From the NCBI RefSeq assembly GCF_947241705.1, contig NC_079270.1:310001-374000 (forward strand): a DNA stretch of 64,000 bases, in the 5' to 3' direction. The notes below the pieces were generated by a model that ran no database searches, was not told the origin of the DNA, and was given only the letters and a program-made list of their open reading frames with translations. This document shows, one piece after another, positions 10,646-21,200 of the stretch. The stretch is from Saccharomyces mikatae IFO 1815 (taxonomy: Eukaryota > Ascomycota > Saccharomycetes > Saccharomycetales > Saccharomycetaceae). Every line of letters starts with the position of its first letter. The stretch's first letter is position 1. The translations under genes were made by a program, and so were the position numbers.

Positions 10646-11461
10646 TTACTCATCTTCATCATTGAAATCCAGATTAATCCAACTTGGCCATGCTACTTCC
10701 TTTCTTAAAAAATCCTTGAATATGGTAAACAAAAACTGTTCTAATTCTCCAACGCTTCTCAATACGGAGCCCTGTCCCTGATATTGTTCACCTATTTCAG
10801 TTTCAATCTTCATATTCCTCACAATAGATATTCGCTCCAATGGCTTAGTGGCTGCCAGAATTGGTCCCTTAGGATCCAAAACAACCTGATTGCCGTCTAG
10901 TGCAGGATCACTAACATCACACAAAAAACTGAAAAACAGCTGCCTCGATAAACATGCTGCGATGCAAAGAGAGTGGAGCCCGATGTCACTAATGGAAAGC
11001 TTCACTGGCAAAGTCATAAATTTCTCAACGGGATAATTCAGTACAAGGTCGGCACCAATTGTGACAAGTAGGTCACCTTTATACTCAACTTCCAACAAAA
11101 ATTGTATATCATTAGGAGATGGCATAACCACGAGTGGCTCGGAATTTTCATTCGATTCTTGCTGATTGGCTACACTACTCTCAGTAACAGCATGCTCTGT
11201 TTCGTCTTTGTCACTATGATTTTCATTTGTTTCTTCATCAACCTCTTCTCTGATTGAATCATAAAACTCATCTAGAGGATCTGTTATTTCTTTCAGAGTT
11301 ATGGCAGGACCAACTTTCCCCAGATCAAAATCTAGTACTCTAAGATTGCTGACGTAGCTTGGCAATTGAGTATTCTGCAAATACGAATTCAAATGTCTTC
11401 TAATAAGGTCATTTAGTCTATTATCAGCTTCTAATGTACTCCAATTGATATCAAAGGACAT
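10646..11461 (-). CDS. MDM12: ERMES subunit Mdm12
   Basis: A 271-residue protein, the same length as yeast Mdm12. It is the cytosolic SMP-domain subunit of ERMES and bridges ER-anchored Mmm1 and outer-membrane Mdm34 to pass phospholipids between ER and mitochondria. Nearly the whole protein is the SMP domain, beginning [13 protein letters not shown] and including [17 protein letters not shown] and a C-terminal [15 protein letters not shown]. An acidic, low-complexity insert at about residues 75-115 interrupts it. There is no membrane segment, as expected. Convergent with RCL1 (280-bp gap) and divergent from COQ10 (176-bp gap). Confidence 0.96.
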   Translation of the reverse strand: MSFDINWSTLEADNRLNDLIRRHLNSYLQNTQLPSYVSNLRVLDFDLGKVGPAITLKEITDPLDEFYDSIREEVDEETNENHSDKDETEHAVTESSVANQQESNENSEPLVVMPSPNDIQFLLEVEYKGDLLVTIGADLVLNYPVEKFMTLPVKLSISDIGLHSLCIAACLSRQLFFSFLCDVSDPALDGNQVVLDPKGPILAATKPLERISIVRNMKIETEIGEQYQGQGSVLRSVGELEQFLFTIFKDFLRKEVAWPSWINLDFNDEDE

Positions 11462-11637
11462 TTGGGATTATTTGAAGCCAGTGTATGACCTGCTTCATAC
11501 ATTACACAGGGTGGCATGTTTTTTCTCAAGCAAGAGAAAAAATCAAGGTTGTGTATCCTTTGAAAAAACGAGAAGTATCTATAATGAATTATAGAACAAA
11601 GACCCAAACAATAAATGATTAAAGGAAACCGAAAATA

Positions 11638-12270
11638 ATGGTTTCGATGATAAGGGGCTTGCAGATATCGATACTTTTCAGGAAAGCGATGCTAAAGCCA
11701 ATTGTAAGATATCCCCTTAGAAGAACTTTTTTTGGTTTGAGCACTACTAATCATGCTATTAGGGAACAGCGATATGTCTTGCGCAAGACCATAAACGCCC
11801 CTCCTAGTATTATTTATGCAGCTGTGTCAGAAGTTTCTCAGTATAAGGAATTCATTCCCTATTGTACTGACTCCTTTGTAGATAAAAGAAATCCTGCAGA
11901 TAACAAGCCTGTAATTGGGGGGCTTCGAGTTGGTTTTAAACAATATGATGAAGAATTTATATGTAATGTCACTTGCAAGGATATGATAAATGGGGATGAC
12001 GCGTACACGGTTGTTGCAGAAACAGTTTCTCATAATTTGTTTCATCTTTTGTATTCAAAATGGACCATAATGCCTCATCCAACTAGACCAAACGCGACCA
12101 TGGTGGAACTTTTGCTACGATTTAAATTCAAATCTCGATTATATAACAGTGTTTCTCAAATATTCGCCAAGACTGTAACTGAATTAGTAATGAACGCATT
12201 TGCTAAGAGAGCTTACAACTCAGTAAGGCTGGCAATGCTAAAACCTCCATCCAAAGAAAGCTCCTCATAA
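11638..12270 (+). CDS. COQ10: Mitochondrial coenzyme Q-binding protein Coq10
   Basis: A 210-residue START-like protein (207 in S. cerevisiae) of the mitochondrial inner membrane. It binds ubiquinone and is needed for efficient respiration and CoQ delivery. The first about 40 residues are basic and hydroxylated with few acids (RKAMLKPIVRYPLRRTFFG), a typical mitochondrial presequence. The domain begins near INAPPSIIYAAVSEVSQY and includes FIPYCTDS, GFKQYDEEF and a C-terminal helix VTELVMNAFAKRA. Relative to my memory of the S. cerevisiae protein, about three residues are inserted near NGDDAY. Three in-frame ATGs lie in the first 20 codons; the first is used here. Confidence 0.95.
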   Translation: MVSMIRGLQISILFRKAMLKPIVRYPLRRTFFGLSTTNHAIREQRYVLRKTINAPPSIIYAAVSEVSQYKEFIPYCTDSFVDKRNPADNKPVIGGLRVGFKQYDEEFICNVTCKDMINGDDAYTVVAETVSHNLFHLLYSKWTIMPHPTRPNATMVELLLRFKFKSRLYNSVSQIFAKTVTELVMNAFAKRAYNSVRLAMLKPPSKESSS

Positions 12271-12671
12271 TTTCTTTTGTGCTTCTTCAGATGAAAGTAT
12301 CATGTCATTGAGGATAGAACACATGCATGGTTGACTTTTTTGAACTATATAAAAAAGTTGTTCTGTATAATTATGCTTATAGTATTTACTCCTAATAAGT
12401 TCCAACGGTGACAAGAGATAGCAGTATGCTCAGTATCTTGCAAAATTACGTCCAGTCTTTCGTCACGGTTAACAAATCGATATGCGGATGCCATTTGATT
12501 CAGTCACAAGACACGATTGTCTTGGGTATTTAAGTAGCTGTGTGCGAATAAAAGATAATATGACCGAGATTGGCACATAATGCTGAAAGAGTGTCTTACG
12601 CATCTCCTCCTATTGATTGACAAGTCTGACTCTCTAGTCACGATTAATTTGAATGTGGTGTAGAGGCATAA
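12271..12671. other. Convergent 3' region COQ10/CSI2
   Basis: About 400 bp between two converging genes. It contains a perfect 7-bp hairpin at 12507-12524 (CAAGACA, loop CGAT, TGTCTTG). No additional gene is apparent. The region should hold both polyadenylation sites. Confidence 0.5.
12507..12524. repeat. Short inverted repeat in a convergent 3' region
   Basis: CAAGACA and TGTCTTG form a perfect 7-bp stem around a 4-base loop. Its place between two converging genes is compatible with a role in 3'-end formation, but a chance palindrome is just as likely. Confidence 0.4.
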
Positions 12672-13724
12672 TTATGTACTACCATCAAGTAATTGGTCCA
12701 GATGAACACTTGGAGGACGGTACTTTTTTACCTTTCCTTGACTACCATTGGATTTCGGAGTAGAGCGATCTCCAGAGTCAATATCTAAATTGTATGCTGC
12801 GTGACCGAATGGATTGGTGCTATCTGTAAAATTTCCAAGTATTTGGGTAGCACCCGGTTCCCTTGGAGTGCTAGACAAAGAATCATATATCGCGCTATTG
12901 TTGCTTTGCTGAGACCACGTATTAGAATTGTTAGCATCACACTGCAGAATTTCAGTTGGTGAGATAAACATAGAAGACCTAAAGTTCTCGTTGCCATCTG
13001 TTTTATTATTCAAAAGGTTTAGAACAGATGTAGATCCTAGAGTATACAAACTCATACGAGATGACTTGTTTTTAATGACTTTTTCTGATATATCACTATC
13101 GTCAGAATGAGAAGAAGTTTCACTCTCAGCATCATTAGAGCCCGATTGAAAGTAGAAAGGGTCGTATTGATATTGATTTTCCAAGTTTCTTAACTTGTTT
13201 TCCCTTCTAGCACTTCGCCATGACTTTACGCTCAGTGCAATCCAAGCACCCGTTAATGACAATAAAATTGCACCTAAACAACCTGCAAACGCAATAAACA
13301 CAGTACCATTGGGGTGATGCGCCTGATATATAAATTTGTTCCCATTTGTTACTGGGATGTAAACGCTGGAGGGTATAATAGATGAAGTTGAAAGTCCATT
13401 GAAGTTACTCCATGCACTAGAGTTGGAATTTAAACTTGTACTAGAGTTTGAATGTAAACTTGTACTAGCACTTGAAGTAATTTTGGGCATTTTACTTTTG
13501 GAGGTCGTATTATGGGTTGAGACAACATTTTTGCTGGTGGCTGAGCTTTTACTTAACGATGTTGTTGTCTTCGCAGTAGAACTGGCTTTACTAGAATTAT
13601 CCTTAGCCTTTGTACTAGTTGATAAAGAGGGCAAATTTGCAGCGGAAGCAAGTTGCCATTCATGTAAGGCGAAGAAATTAAGCAGTAGTAGCACTTTCCA
13701 AATGGAAACTTTTGGTAATCTCAT
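12672..13724 (-). CDS. CSI2: Cell-surface protein of unknown function Csi2
   Basis: A 350-residue type I membrane protein (341 in S. cerevisiae as I recall). The name comes from a reported link to chitin synthesis; the molecular role is unknown. A signal peptide covers about residues 1-29 (IWKVLLLLNFFALHEW..). A long Ser/Thr/Lys-rich, likely O-mannosylated ectodomain runs to about 135. A single membrane span (VFIAFAGCLGAILLSLTGAW) is followed by a basic stop-transfer KSWRSARREN and a Ser/Asn-rich cytosolic tail. The frame is open 39 codons further upstream to 13841, but MRLPKVSIWK gives the correct signal peptide start. Repeated STSLHSNS/STSLNSNS units occur in the ectodomain. Confidence 0.9.
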   Translation of the reverse strand: MRLPKVSIWKVLLLLNFFALHEWQLASAANLPSLSTSTKAKDNSSKASSTAKTTTSLSKSSATSKNVVSTHNTTSKSKMPKITSSASTSLHSNSSTSLNSNSSAWSNFNGLSTSSIIPSSVYIPVTNGNKFIYQAHHPNGTVFIAFAGCLGAILLSLTGAWIALSVKSWRSARRENKLRNLENQYQYDPFYFQSGSNDAESETSSHSDDSDISEKVIKNKSSRMSLYTLGSTSVLNLLNNKTDGNENFRSSMFISPTEILQCDANNSNTWSQQSNNSAIYDSLSSTPREPGATQILGNFTDSTNPFGHAAYNLDIDSGDRSTPKSNGSQGKVKKYRPPSVHLDQLLDGST

Positions 13725-14400
13725 TGTGTGGTAGTTGTAAATCTCCACTGTCGATAGTTCCTGATATTCCTGTTTTACAATAAAGCGTCCTTTTGTTGGG
13801 ATATATCTAGGAAATAAAGCAGAGTGAGATAGACAATACATGTTACATCCTTATATTGGAAGAAGCATGGATGCAAACCTTTTTCATTTCAGCAGACACT
13901 TTCAATAGATCAGAAGATCGCATCTAAAACAGGAAAGAACGATCTGAATTTGTTTGATTTATCCTAACATTTCGTGGCTCCTCTTTTAATAGAACGGTTT
14001 TCCTCACAGATGGCACTGTGTTGACAACTTTTCGTGTAATCCTTGTCTACGTAGAGTATTCTTTCTTTTCGTGTTCCCGTTATGCTTGTACATAAAAGAC
14101 ACGAAAACCGCCAAATTTTCGAGAGGAATGCAACAAAGTACAGCCTCATGCCGTGTCAGCGAACACACAGTTTCAAAAGCATTCTCGTTTTCACAAAGTT
14201 TTACAAACAGTTAATAAGAATATGAGAGAGTCAAAGTAATGGTGACATAATTGAATGGACTCTTTTCTAAACTATATTGTAGCATACTCTTAAGAGTTTC
14301 TAATCATTTTTATATGCGTATAAAGTATCTTCCTAGTACTCCTAATGCGAATTTGATGCGTGAATGATTTTGTTCTCCTCCCCTCTCTTGTTCCTTCATT
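13725..14400. other. CSI2 promoter / TOP1 3' flank
   Basis: About 676 bp between tandem minus-strand genes. No gene with family features is seen; short frames lack support. No motif stands out. Confidence 0.45.
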
Positions 14401-16710
14401 TTAAAACCTCCAATTTTCATCTGCTGATTCTATGGCCCATTTGAATTTTTCTCTTAAAGTTTTTGTGAAAATCTTCTCGATTGGAACATCATATTTTTTG
14501 CAAAATACCACAGAAAGCCTAGGGTCTATATAATTAATTTTGGAGGTGCCCAGAGAAACTTGAGAGTTTTCCTCTTTATCTTTCAACTGGATCGAACTGG
14601 TTTGAATACGCTGTTCTAGCTTTTCTACTTGTGCCTTTATCTTTTCCACTGAATTCCAGGTTGATTTTAGCTCGATTTCACCAGTTTTCAATTCCTTTTC
14701 AAATTCTTGTTTCTTTTCTTCAACTTTCTCTAACCATTCCTTCAATTGACTTTCAGGCAACAACTCTTCCTTTTCAAATTTTCTCTTGTCATTTTCTCTT
14801 ACAAATTTCCTCTGGTATTTTTCAATTTCTCTTTCAATAATTCTCTTATGGATAGTGGCCTCATCTTCTTTCGTCAAATCATCAATTTCTTCGAAATACT
14901 TTGGTTCCTTCTTCAAGAGATCCTTTTCCAGTTGTAAAATAGCCCTCTTGCAACGAATCTTTTGCCATTCCAACTCCTGTATTCTATTATTGGCTTTTTC
15001 CACTGTTTGTGCATGCCCTTTCGTAACGGTCCTTTGATGGTTACATAAGATAGCGACAGTTCTATTCGCTGCATTGTATTTTAGTAACTTTTCTGCTACA
15101 GAACCTTTATTCGGGATTAGATCTAACTGATCTTGCATCGTCTTGGAAGCATTATACGTACGGAAAACTTTTGCAGTTAATCCTGGCATATAGTTCTGCA
15201 GATATTTATTCAATATAGATGGATCTAAACGATCAAACAGTTGATGACCTGGTTGCTTGGGTGGTCTCTTAAAGATCGTTAAATTCTTGAAAACTTGTTT
15301 ATCCACTTCTACCTCTTGATAAAATCTGATAGAATCTTTACCCAGAAAATCAAATATGACAGTGTTTGGAGGCTTCAATGTAACATGTTCATATCTCAAC
15401 GAACAACAGCCCACAGTATCTGCCTCATCTTCCGATTTTTCACCACCGGCTCTAAGGGCAAATACATCAATCAAATAAATAGCGACGGCCTTTTGGCGCT
15501 CTAGCATAACTTTGCTTTTCAAATTTCTCGTGTAGTCTCTTCTGATAGCATCGATATATGATTTCAATTGTCTTGCCTTTTCAAACTTCTTGAAGTCACT
15601 CTGGCCCTTCAACGACGAGTTTGCTGCCAATCTCACGTATTTGAATGAGTTGAATATATTCTCTCTCCACATGGCTAACCACTGAACAGTGTTATCGTGC
15701 CTAACCTCTCCCCACTTGTGTCCTTCTGGAGCTGGTGGAATAGGAGCGTCCTCACTTAGGTTCAGAACGATATCTTCAGGATTCACTCTTCTTTTCAGCT
15801 TACCGGTCTTTGGGTGAGCGCCACGGCCTCTAAACAAATCGGGAGGTTCTACTTTGAAATTACCCACTTGTTCCTTTCTACCATCTAACTCACAGAATTT
15901 ATAATCTTCCTCAAATTTTTCTCTTTCTAAACGAATCTGTTTCTTCTCTTGGGAGGTCAGTTGCTTTTTCTGTTCCTTTTGTAACTGGAAGTAGTCGAAC
16001 ATCTTGGTAAAATCACAACTAGAAAATTCTTTTATTTCAATATCGTTGAGGGGACCGCCATTTTCTTTTAATACTTGCAAGAAATCATTGAAGAAGTTCT
16101 TTTGAAAAACAGGATTTTTGGCGTGGTCACTCTCCAATAATGCAGCAAAAAACCCAGCTACCTCCTCAGCTTGTGGAGGTAAATCTACTGGTTTCCCATC
16201 GTAGTATAATTTGATGTGAGATGGCAAGGGTTGGTACGGTGGGGGAAAGATAACACCGTTATGTTTCAACGTAACCCATTTTATGGTGTCATCTTCGTTT
16301 TCCTTTTCCCACCATTTATATTCATCTTCCTCATCTTTCACTTTTTGGTCTTCTTCGTCCTCTTTCTTCTTTCTTTTCTTTTTTTCTTGGTCTTCTTTCT
16401 TCGTCGTCTTTAACTTAACGTCACCATCTTCTTTCTTAATTTTTTTAGGCTTTGGAGTTGTGCGTTTCTTCACTTGTGGCGACGGTGGTGATGATGACGA
16501 TGGTAGTCGTTCGGTCTTTATTTTCTTAGTCTTTTTCTTGGAAATTGTAGAAATTGCTTCATCACTATCATAACCGTCCGCATCATCGCCTTGGAGGGAA
16601 GCAGTGTTTGTCGACTCTATCTTTCTTTTCTTCAAAGTTTGAGACAGTGGCACATCATCTTCATCAGAGGACAACTCACGATTAACTTTGGAAGCATCAG
16701 CAATAGTCAT
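14401..16710 (-). CDS. TOP1: DNA topoisomerase I (type IB)
   Basis: A 769-residue nuclear enzyme, the same length as S. cerevisiae Top1. It relaxes positive and negative supercoils ahead of replication and transcription by transient 3'-phosphotyrosyl nicking. The N-terminal about 140 residues are Lys/Glu/Asp-rich with nuclear-localisation clusters. The core contains [17 protein letters not shown], the catalytic region [18 protein letters not shown] and [13 protein letters not shown] coiled-coil linker of Lys/Glu-rich helices precedes the C-terminal domain with the nucleophile Tyr727 in [11 protein letters not shown]. The frame is open 19 codons upstream, but MTIADAS at 16710 is the conserved start. 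Confidence 0.98.
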   Translation of the reverse strand: MTIADASKVNRELSSDEDDVPLSQTLKKRKIESTNTASLQGDDADGYDSDEAISTISKKKTKKIKTERLPSSSSPPSPQVKKRTTPKPKKIKKEDGDVKLKTTKKEDQEKKKRKKKEDEEDQKVKDEEDEYKWWEKENEDDTIKWVTLKHNGVIFPPPYQPLPSHIKLYYDGKPVDLPPQAEEVAGFFAALLESDHAKNPVFQKNFFNDFLQVLKENGGPLNDIEIKEFSSCDFTKMFDYFQLQKEQKKQLTSQEKKQIRLEREKFEEDYKFCELDGRKEQVGNFKVEPPDLFRGRGAHPKTGKLKRRVNPEDIVLNLSEDAPIPPAPEGHKWGEVRHDNTVQWLAMWRENIFNSFKYVRLAANSSLKGQSDFKKFEKARQLKSYIDAIRRDYTRNLKSKVMLERQKAVAIYLIDVFALRAGGEKSEDEADTVGCCSLRYEHVTLKPPNTVIFDFLGKDSIRFYQEVEVDKQVFKNLTIFKRPPKQPGHQLFDRLDPSILNKYLQNYMPGLTAKVFRTYNASKTMQDQLDLIPNKGSVAEKLLKYNAANRTVAILCNHQRTVTKGHAQTVEKANNRIQELEWQKIRCKRAILQLEKDLLKKEPKYFEEIDDLTKEDEATIHKRIIEREIEKYQRKFVRENDKRKFEKEELLPESQLKEWLEKVEEKKQEFEKELKTGEIELKSTWNSVEKIKAQVEKLEQRIQTSSIQLKDKEENSQVSLGTSKINYIDPRLSVVFCKKYDVPIEKIFTKTLREKFKWAIESADENWRF

Positions 16711-17143
16711 TTTACGCGTTATAGGTTTCGAGCCCGTCCTTTCTTTCTTCGTTATTTGTTTTTTCACTTGCTTCTATACAAAAAATAGCGTTTTTTAGGT
16801 ACCTAGAGCAACCAAGAAAATGAGAAAAAAGAATGAACTTGCGATGGTGTTAAGAGGAAAAATATATAATAGCTCTTGATGTGCATCGATTACTCAAGAA
16901 GAGGGAAAGATGCTGTAAAGTTGAAAAATAAAAGAGCTTTTCATGGCTGGTTTTTATTCGTTTTTCCTTTTTTTTTAAAGACTGCAGCGGCGATTACCCG
17001 GTTAAGTACCAGGGCTCTCTGCCCAACGTACCTTTGTGTAAAATAGTATACTTTCATATATATATATATATATACATAGTACATGTGTGTACTCACTTCT
17101 ATGATGTTGAGTTTTGATGGGAATAGTATTAAACGCTTACATA
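16711..17143. other. TOP1 promoter / RPB11 3' flank
   Basis: About 433 bp between tandem minus-strand genes. It holds A-rich DNA next to TOP1, a T-run near 16970-16976, a Reb1-type site, and a TA-dinucleotide run near 17057-17074. Confidence 0.55.
16994..17000 (+). promoter_or_regulatory. Reb1-type site in the TOP1 promoter
   Basis: ATTACCCGG contains the Reb1 core TTACCCG, about 285 bp upstream of the TOP1 start. Reb1 sites often mark the nucleosome-free region or act as roadblock terminators, here possibly for RPB11 read-through. Confidence 0.5.
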
Positions 17144-17506
17144 TTAGAATGCATCGTCCGTGGCCAGAGTTTGCAAGTTCCACTCGGTTTCAAAATTCGT
17201 CTTCAAGGCGCCAAGCTTGTTAATAATGCTATTGCAGGCGTTTTTCAAGGCATCCTTCGGGTCGTATCCCTCGGTGGTCTGTATTCTCAACTTGAACCGG
17301 GCGAAGAAAGGATGCTCAACCTTATAAGCGGCAAACAGCACCTTTCTATCGTTCAGGAGCTCTGCGCGGATCAGATTACCCAGCGTGTGGTCTTCCTTCT
17401 CAAACGTTATCACCACTGCGTTGGGGGCTTTAGTGTCGGGGTCAATCTTTAACTTGGACTCCCCTTCACCCAGAAGGAACAGTTCAAATCTGTCTGGAGC
17501 ATTCAT
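17144..17506 (-). CDS. RPB11: RNA polymerase II subunit Rpb11
   Basis: A 120-residue subunit, the same length as and nearly identical to yeast Rpb11. It pairs with Rpb3 as the eukaryotic counterpart of the bacterial alpha dimer and nucleates Pol II assembly. The RPB11/RpoA dimerisation motif is clear: [17 protein letters not shown] at about residues 35-51, followed by [12 protein letters not shown] and a long C-terminal amphipathic helix ([16 protein letters not shown]). The only difference I notice from memory is Thr for Ala in the tail LATDDAF. It is divergent from SIN3. Confidence 0.98.
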
Positions 17507-17659
17507 TATGCAGTGGTATGCAAAAGTATGTGGTTGGTTGACTGCGTGGTTAGTGTGGTCTAGCTTACCTAGCTTGTCCGCTCTTCTCTTGACATAAGCT
17601 CTTGCGTGTGCTAATGCAGTAAGCCCAGAATTTTCGCGGATGGTTCAAGAACTATGGTC

Positions 17660-17666
17660 CGGGTAA
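17660..17666 (-). promoter_or_regulatory. Reb1-type site, RPB11 side
   Basis: CGGGTAACT on the plus strand is the reverse complement of AGTTACCCG, matching the Reb1 core. It lies 154 bp upstream of the RPB11 ATG, so it probably serves RPB11. Confidence 0.5.
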
Positions 17667-17838
17667 CTAAAGTATTGTTAGCAATTGGGTAGCACCTATG
17701 CAGACAATACTGTGCAGGTGTATCCTATCGACAATGCGTACATTATTTGCGTGTATAATAGTCTGGGATTGTGGATGTCATAGAAATACACCTGCTGCTA
17801 GTATGGGCTCCCTAAATGATGGACCAATATTATGACGG

Positions 17839-17874
17839 TTACCCGTATATAAAATTTTATGTCCGTACGGGTAA
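17839..17874. promoter_or_regulatory. Inverted pair of Reb1-type sites, SIN3 side
   Basis: TTACCCG at 17839-17845 and CGGGTAA at 17868-17874 face each other, 29 bp from start to start. Together with 17660-17666 they place three Reb1-like motifs in one divergent promoter. They lie 335-370 bp before the SIN3 ATG. Confidence 0.55.
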
Positions 17875-18209
17875 TGAGTATTTGATTTTCTAGTGGTTTT
17901 TTTCATTCGCAAAAAATCGCTTTCATTTTGCAGTTCTTGAGCATACGTGATTTGCAAAACAACTGTCACTCCCCTCTCTACTATACTTACCTTCCTCCTT
18001 TCCTCACCGGTATTGCTAATATTCGAGACACCGTATTCTACTTTTCAGAACCGTTCACGTACCACGCTTTCTTTGTACCCCTTCTCTCACAACAGGCTAC
18101 ATTATTGAGCGCTTTCAGTATAATCTGTCTACCCTTTTGTTGTGTTCTGTTTGAGAATAATTGGAAAAGGAAAAAAATAACTAATAAAACAGGTTACAAA
18201 GCACAAAAA

Positions 18210-21200
18210 ATGTCACAGGTCTGGCATAATCCGAACTCACAGTCAAACGATGTGGCTACCTCTAATGATGCTGCGGGCTCCAACGAAAGAAACGAAAGAA
18301 ACGAGAAAGAACCTCTCCTCCAGGGAAACCAGTCGAGTTTTGTTCAGCAGCAACAACGCATTACTTTGCCCTCGCTATCTGCCTTGAATAATAAGGAAGA
18401 AAATGGAAGAGATTCTAATGGGCAACTGCCTTTAGCTTCTCATGGTACTCACATATTAGGTTATCCTCCTACACATCCGAATATCATACCCTCAATCACA
18501 AGTGATTCTACATTTAAACAGTCTCACGAGTACCAACCTCACCCCAAGTCTTCTTCCTCATCTCCTTCTATAAACACTTCGGTTATGAACGCTGCTTCCG
18601 CTTCAGCACCGGCTCCTCTTCCTACAGCAGGAGGCGCCAGCTTTTCTTTGTCGAGATTTGACAATCCATTACCGATAAATGCTCCTGTTCACACAGAAGG
18701 TTCGCAAAGCTATAACTGTCCCCAAGAAGAAGAAAAAGCAAGTCAACAGACCCAAGATCACAAGGAAGTTTCCGCCGGTGCGCAACCTACTGATGCCACC
18801 AAGTCTGCCAATGATCATATAGATACTAATGACGATAATAATAATAATAATAGTAATAATAATAATGAGAATTTCAACGAAGAAGACCCTGATTACAGAC
18901 CTCTAAATGTCAAAGATGCCCTTTCTTACCTTGAACAGGTCAAATTTCAATTTAGTTCGCGTCCCGATATTTACAACCTCTTTTTAGATATTATGAAGGA
19001 CTTCAAGTCACAAGCAATAGACACACCAGGAGTCATTGAAAGAGTATCTACATTATTCAGAGGTTACCCAATTTTGATTCAAGGATTCAACACTTTCTTA
19101 CCTCAAGGTTATAGGATCGAGTGTTCTACTAACCCGGACGACCCTATTAGAGTCACTACCCCCATGGGTACTACAACTGTGAACAATAACATCAGTCCAC
19201 CTGAAAGAGGCACCATAGATGCACAGGAACCCAGTTCCCTTCCAGAAGCGGACGGGAACGGTACTCAACGATCCCACAATGTGCCCATGGTGCCTTCGAA
19301 TGTTTACCACTCAGAACAGAACCAAGATCAACAGCAAGTTTTGCCTCTTTCAGCTACATCTACCGGGTTACCCTCGATTCAGCAATCTGAAATTCCTGTA
19401 CATCATCAAATTCCTCAAATCCAACCTTTAGCGGTTCAAGAAGATGTCAAAAAAAATGTTGACGTCGAGTTTAGCCAAGCCATAAGCTATGTTAATAAGA
19501 TCAAAACTAGATTTGCTGACCAACCTGATATTTATAAGCATTTCTTGGAAATACTGCAAACTTATCAACGGGAACAAAAGCCAATAAACGAAGTCTATGC
19601 GCAAGTGACCCATCTATTTCAAAATGCACCAGATTTACTAGAAGATTTTAAGAAATTTTTGCCCGACTCTTCAGCTTCTGCAAACCAGCAAGTGCAACAT
19701 GCTCAACAACACGCTCAACAACAACAGGATGCTCAAATGCAGGCTCAGGCGCAGGCTCAAATGCAGGCTCAGGCTCAGGCGCAGGCTCAGGCGCAGGTTC
19801 AAGCTCAGGCTCAGGCGCAAGCTCAAGCCCAAGCTCAAGCAGAACAGCAGCAGCAGCAATTTTTATATCCAGCATCAAGCTATTACGGTCATTCTAATAA
19901 TCGAGGTATCCCTCAACAAAACTTGCCACCTATTGGAAGTTTCTCACCCCCAACAAATGGTTCTACTGTACATGAAAACTATCAGGATCAGCAGCATATG
20001 CAACCACCCCATTTGATGCCCTTACCATCGATGGTTCAACATGGCGCAAACATAGTACATCAAGGGATTGCAAATGAAAACTTACCTCTTTCGGACTTAA
20101 GGACGTCTCTCACGGAACAGTACGCTCCTTCTAATATTCAGCAACAGCAGCAACAACATCCCCAAAGCATTAGTCCTATAGCAAATTCGCAGTATGGTGA
20201 TGTTCCCGTTAGACCAGAAATTGATTTGGATCCAAGTATTGTTCCTGTAGTCCCTGAACCAACTGAACCCATCGAGGATAATATATCACTTAATGAAGAG
20301 GTCACTTTTTTCGAGAAGGCGAAGAGGTATATTGGCAATAAGCATTTATACACAGAATTTCTAAAAATTTTGAATTTGTACTCCCAAGATATTCTTGACC
20401 TTGACGATTTAGTGGAGAAGGTTGATTTTTATTTGGGTTCCAACAAGGAACTATTTTCATGGTTCAAAAACTTTGTTGGCTACCAAGAGAGGACCAAATT
20501 TATCGAGAATATCGTTCATGAAAAACATAGATTGGATTTAGATTTATGTGAGGCATTTGGCCCAAGCTACAAAAGGCTACCGAAAAGTGATACTTTCATG
20601 CCATGTTCAGGTAGAGATGATATGTGTTGGGAAGTTCTGAATGATGAATGGGTTGGACATCCTGTATGGGCTTCAGAGGATTCTGGATTTATCGCCCATC
20701 GTAAAAATCAATATGAGGAAACATTGTTTAAGATTGAAGAGGAAAGACATGAGTATGACTTCTACATTGAATCTAATTTAAGAACTATCCAATGCTTAGA
20801 AACAATCGTAAATAAGATAGAAAATATGACGGAAAATGAGAAGGTCAACTTTAAACTTCCTCCAGGTCTTGGTCATACTTCGATGACTATTTATAAAAAA
20901 GTGATAAGAAAAGTCTATGATAAGGAGAGGGGGTTCGAGATTATTGACGCTTTACATGAACACCCTGCTGTGACAGCTCCGGTTGTTCTGAAAAGACTAA
21001 AACAAAAGGATGAAGAATGGAGAAGAGCTCAACGCGAGTGGAATAAGGTCTGGAGGGAGCTAGAACAGAAAGTTTTCTTCAAGTCGTTAGATCATTTAGG
21101 TTTAACATTCAAACAGGCCGATAAAAAATTATTAACTACAAAACAACTGATATCGGAGATTAGTAGTATCAAAGTCGATCAAACAAACAAAAAAATTCAC

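Larger units (their letters stand above)
17507..18209. other. Divergent RPB11-SIN3 promoter region
   Basis: About 700 bp between divergent genes, with three Reb1-type sites (17660-17666, 17839-17845, 17868-17874). The SIN3-proximal 280 bp is pyrimidine-rich and happens to be open in the SIN3 frame, but MSQVWHN at 18210 is the conserved start. Confidence 0.6.

Noticed and set aside
17928-18209. 94-codon in-frame N-terminal extension of SIN3
   Set aside because: The region is pyrimidine-rich promoter or leader DNA; its translation has no family similarity, and MSQVWHN at 18210 matches the known Sin3 start.
19648-20016. Antisense and alternate-frame frames in SIN3 (Glu-Pro, Leu-rich, Arg-Leu products)
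   Set aside because: They follow from the GCNCAR repeat, which opens all frames without stops.
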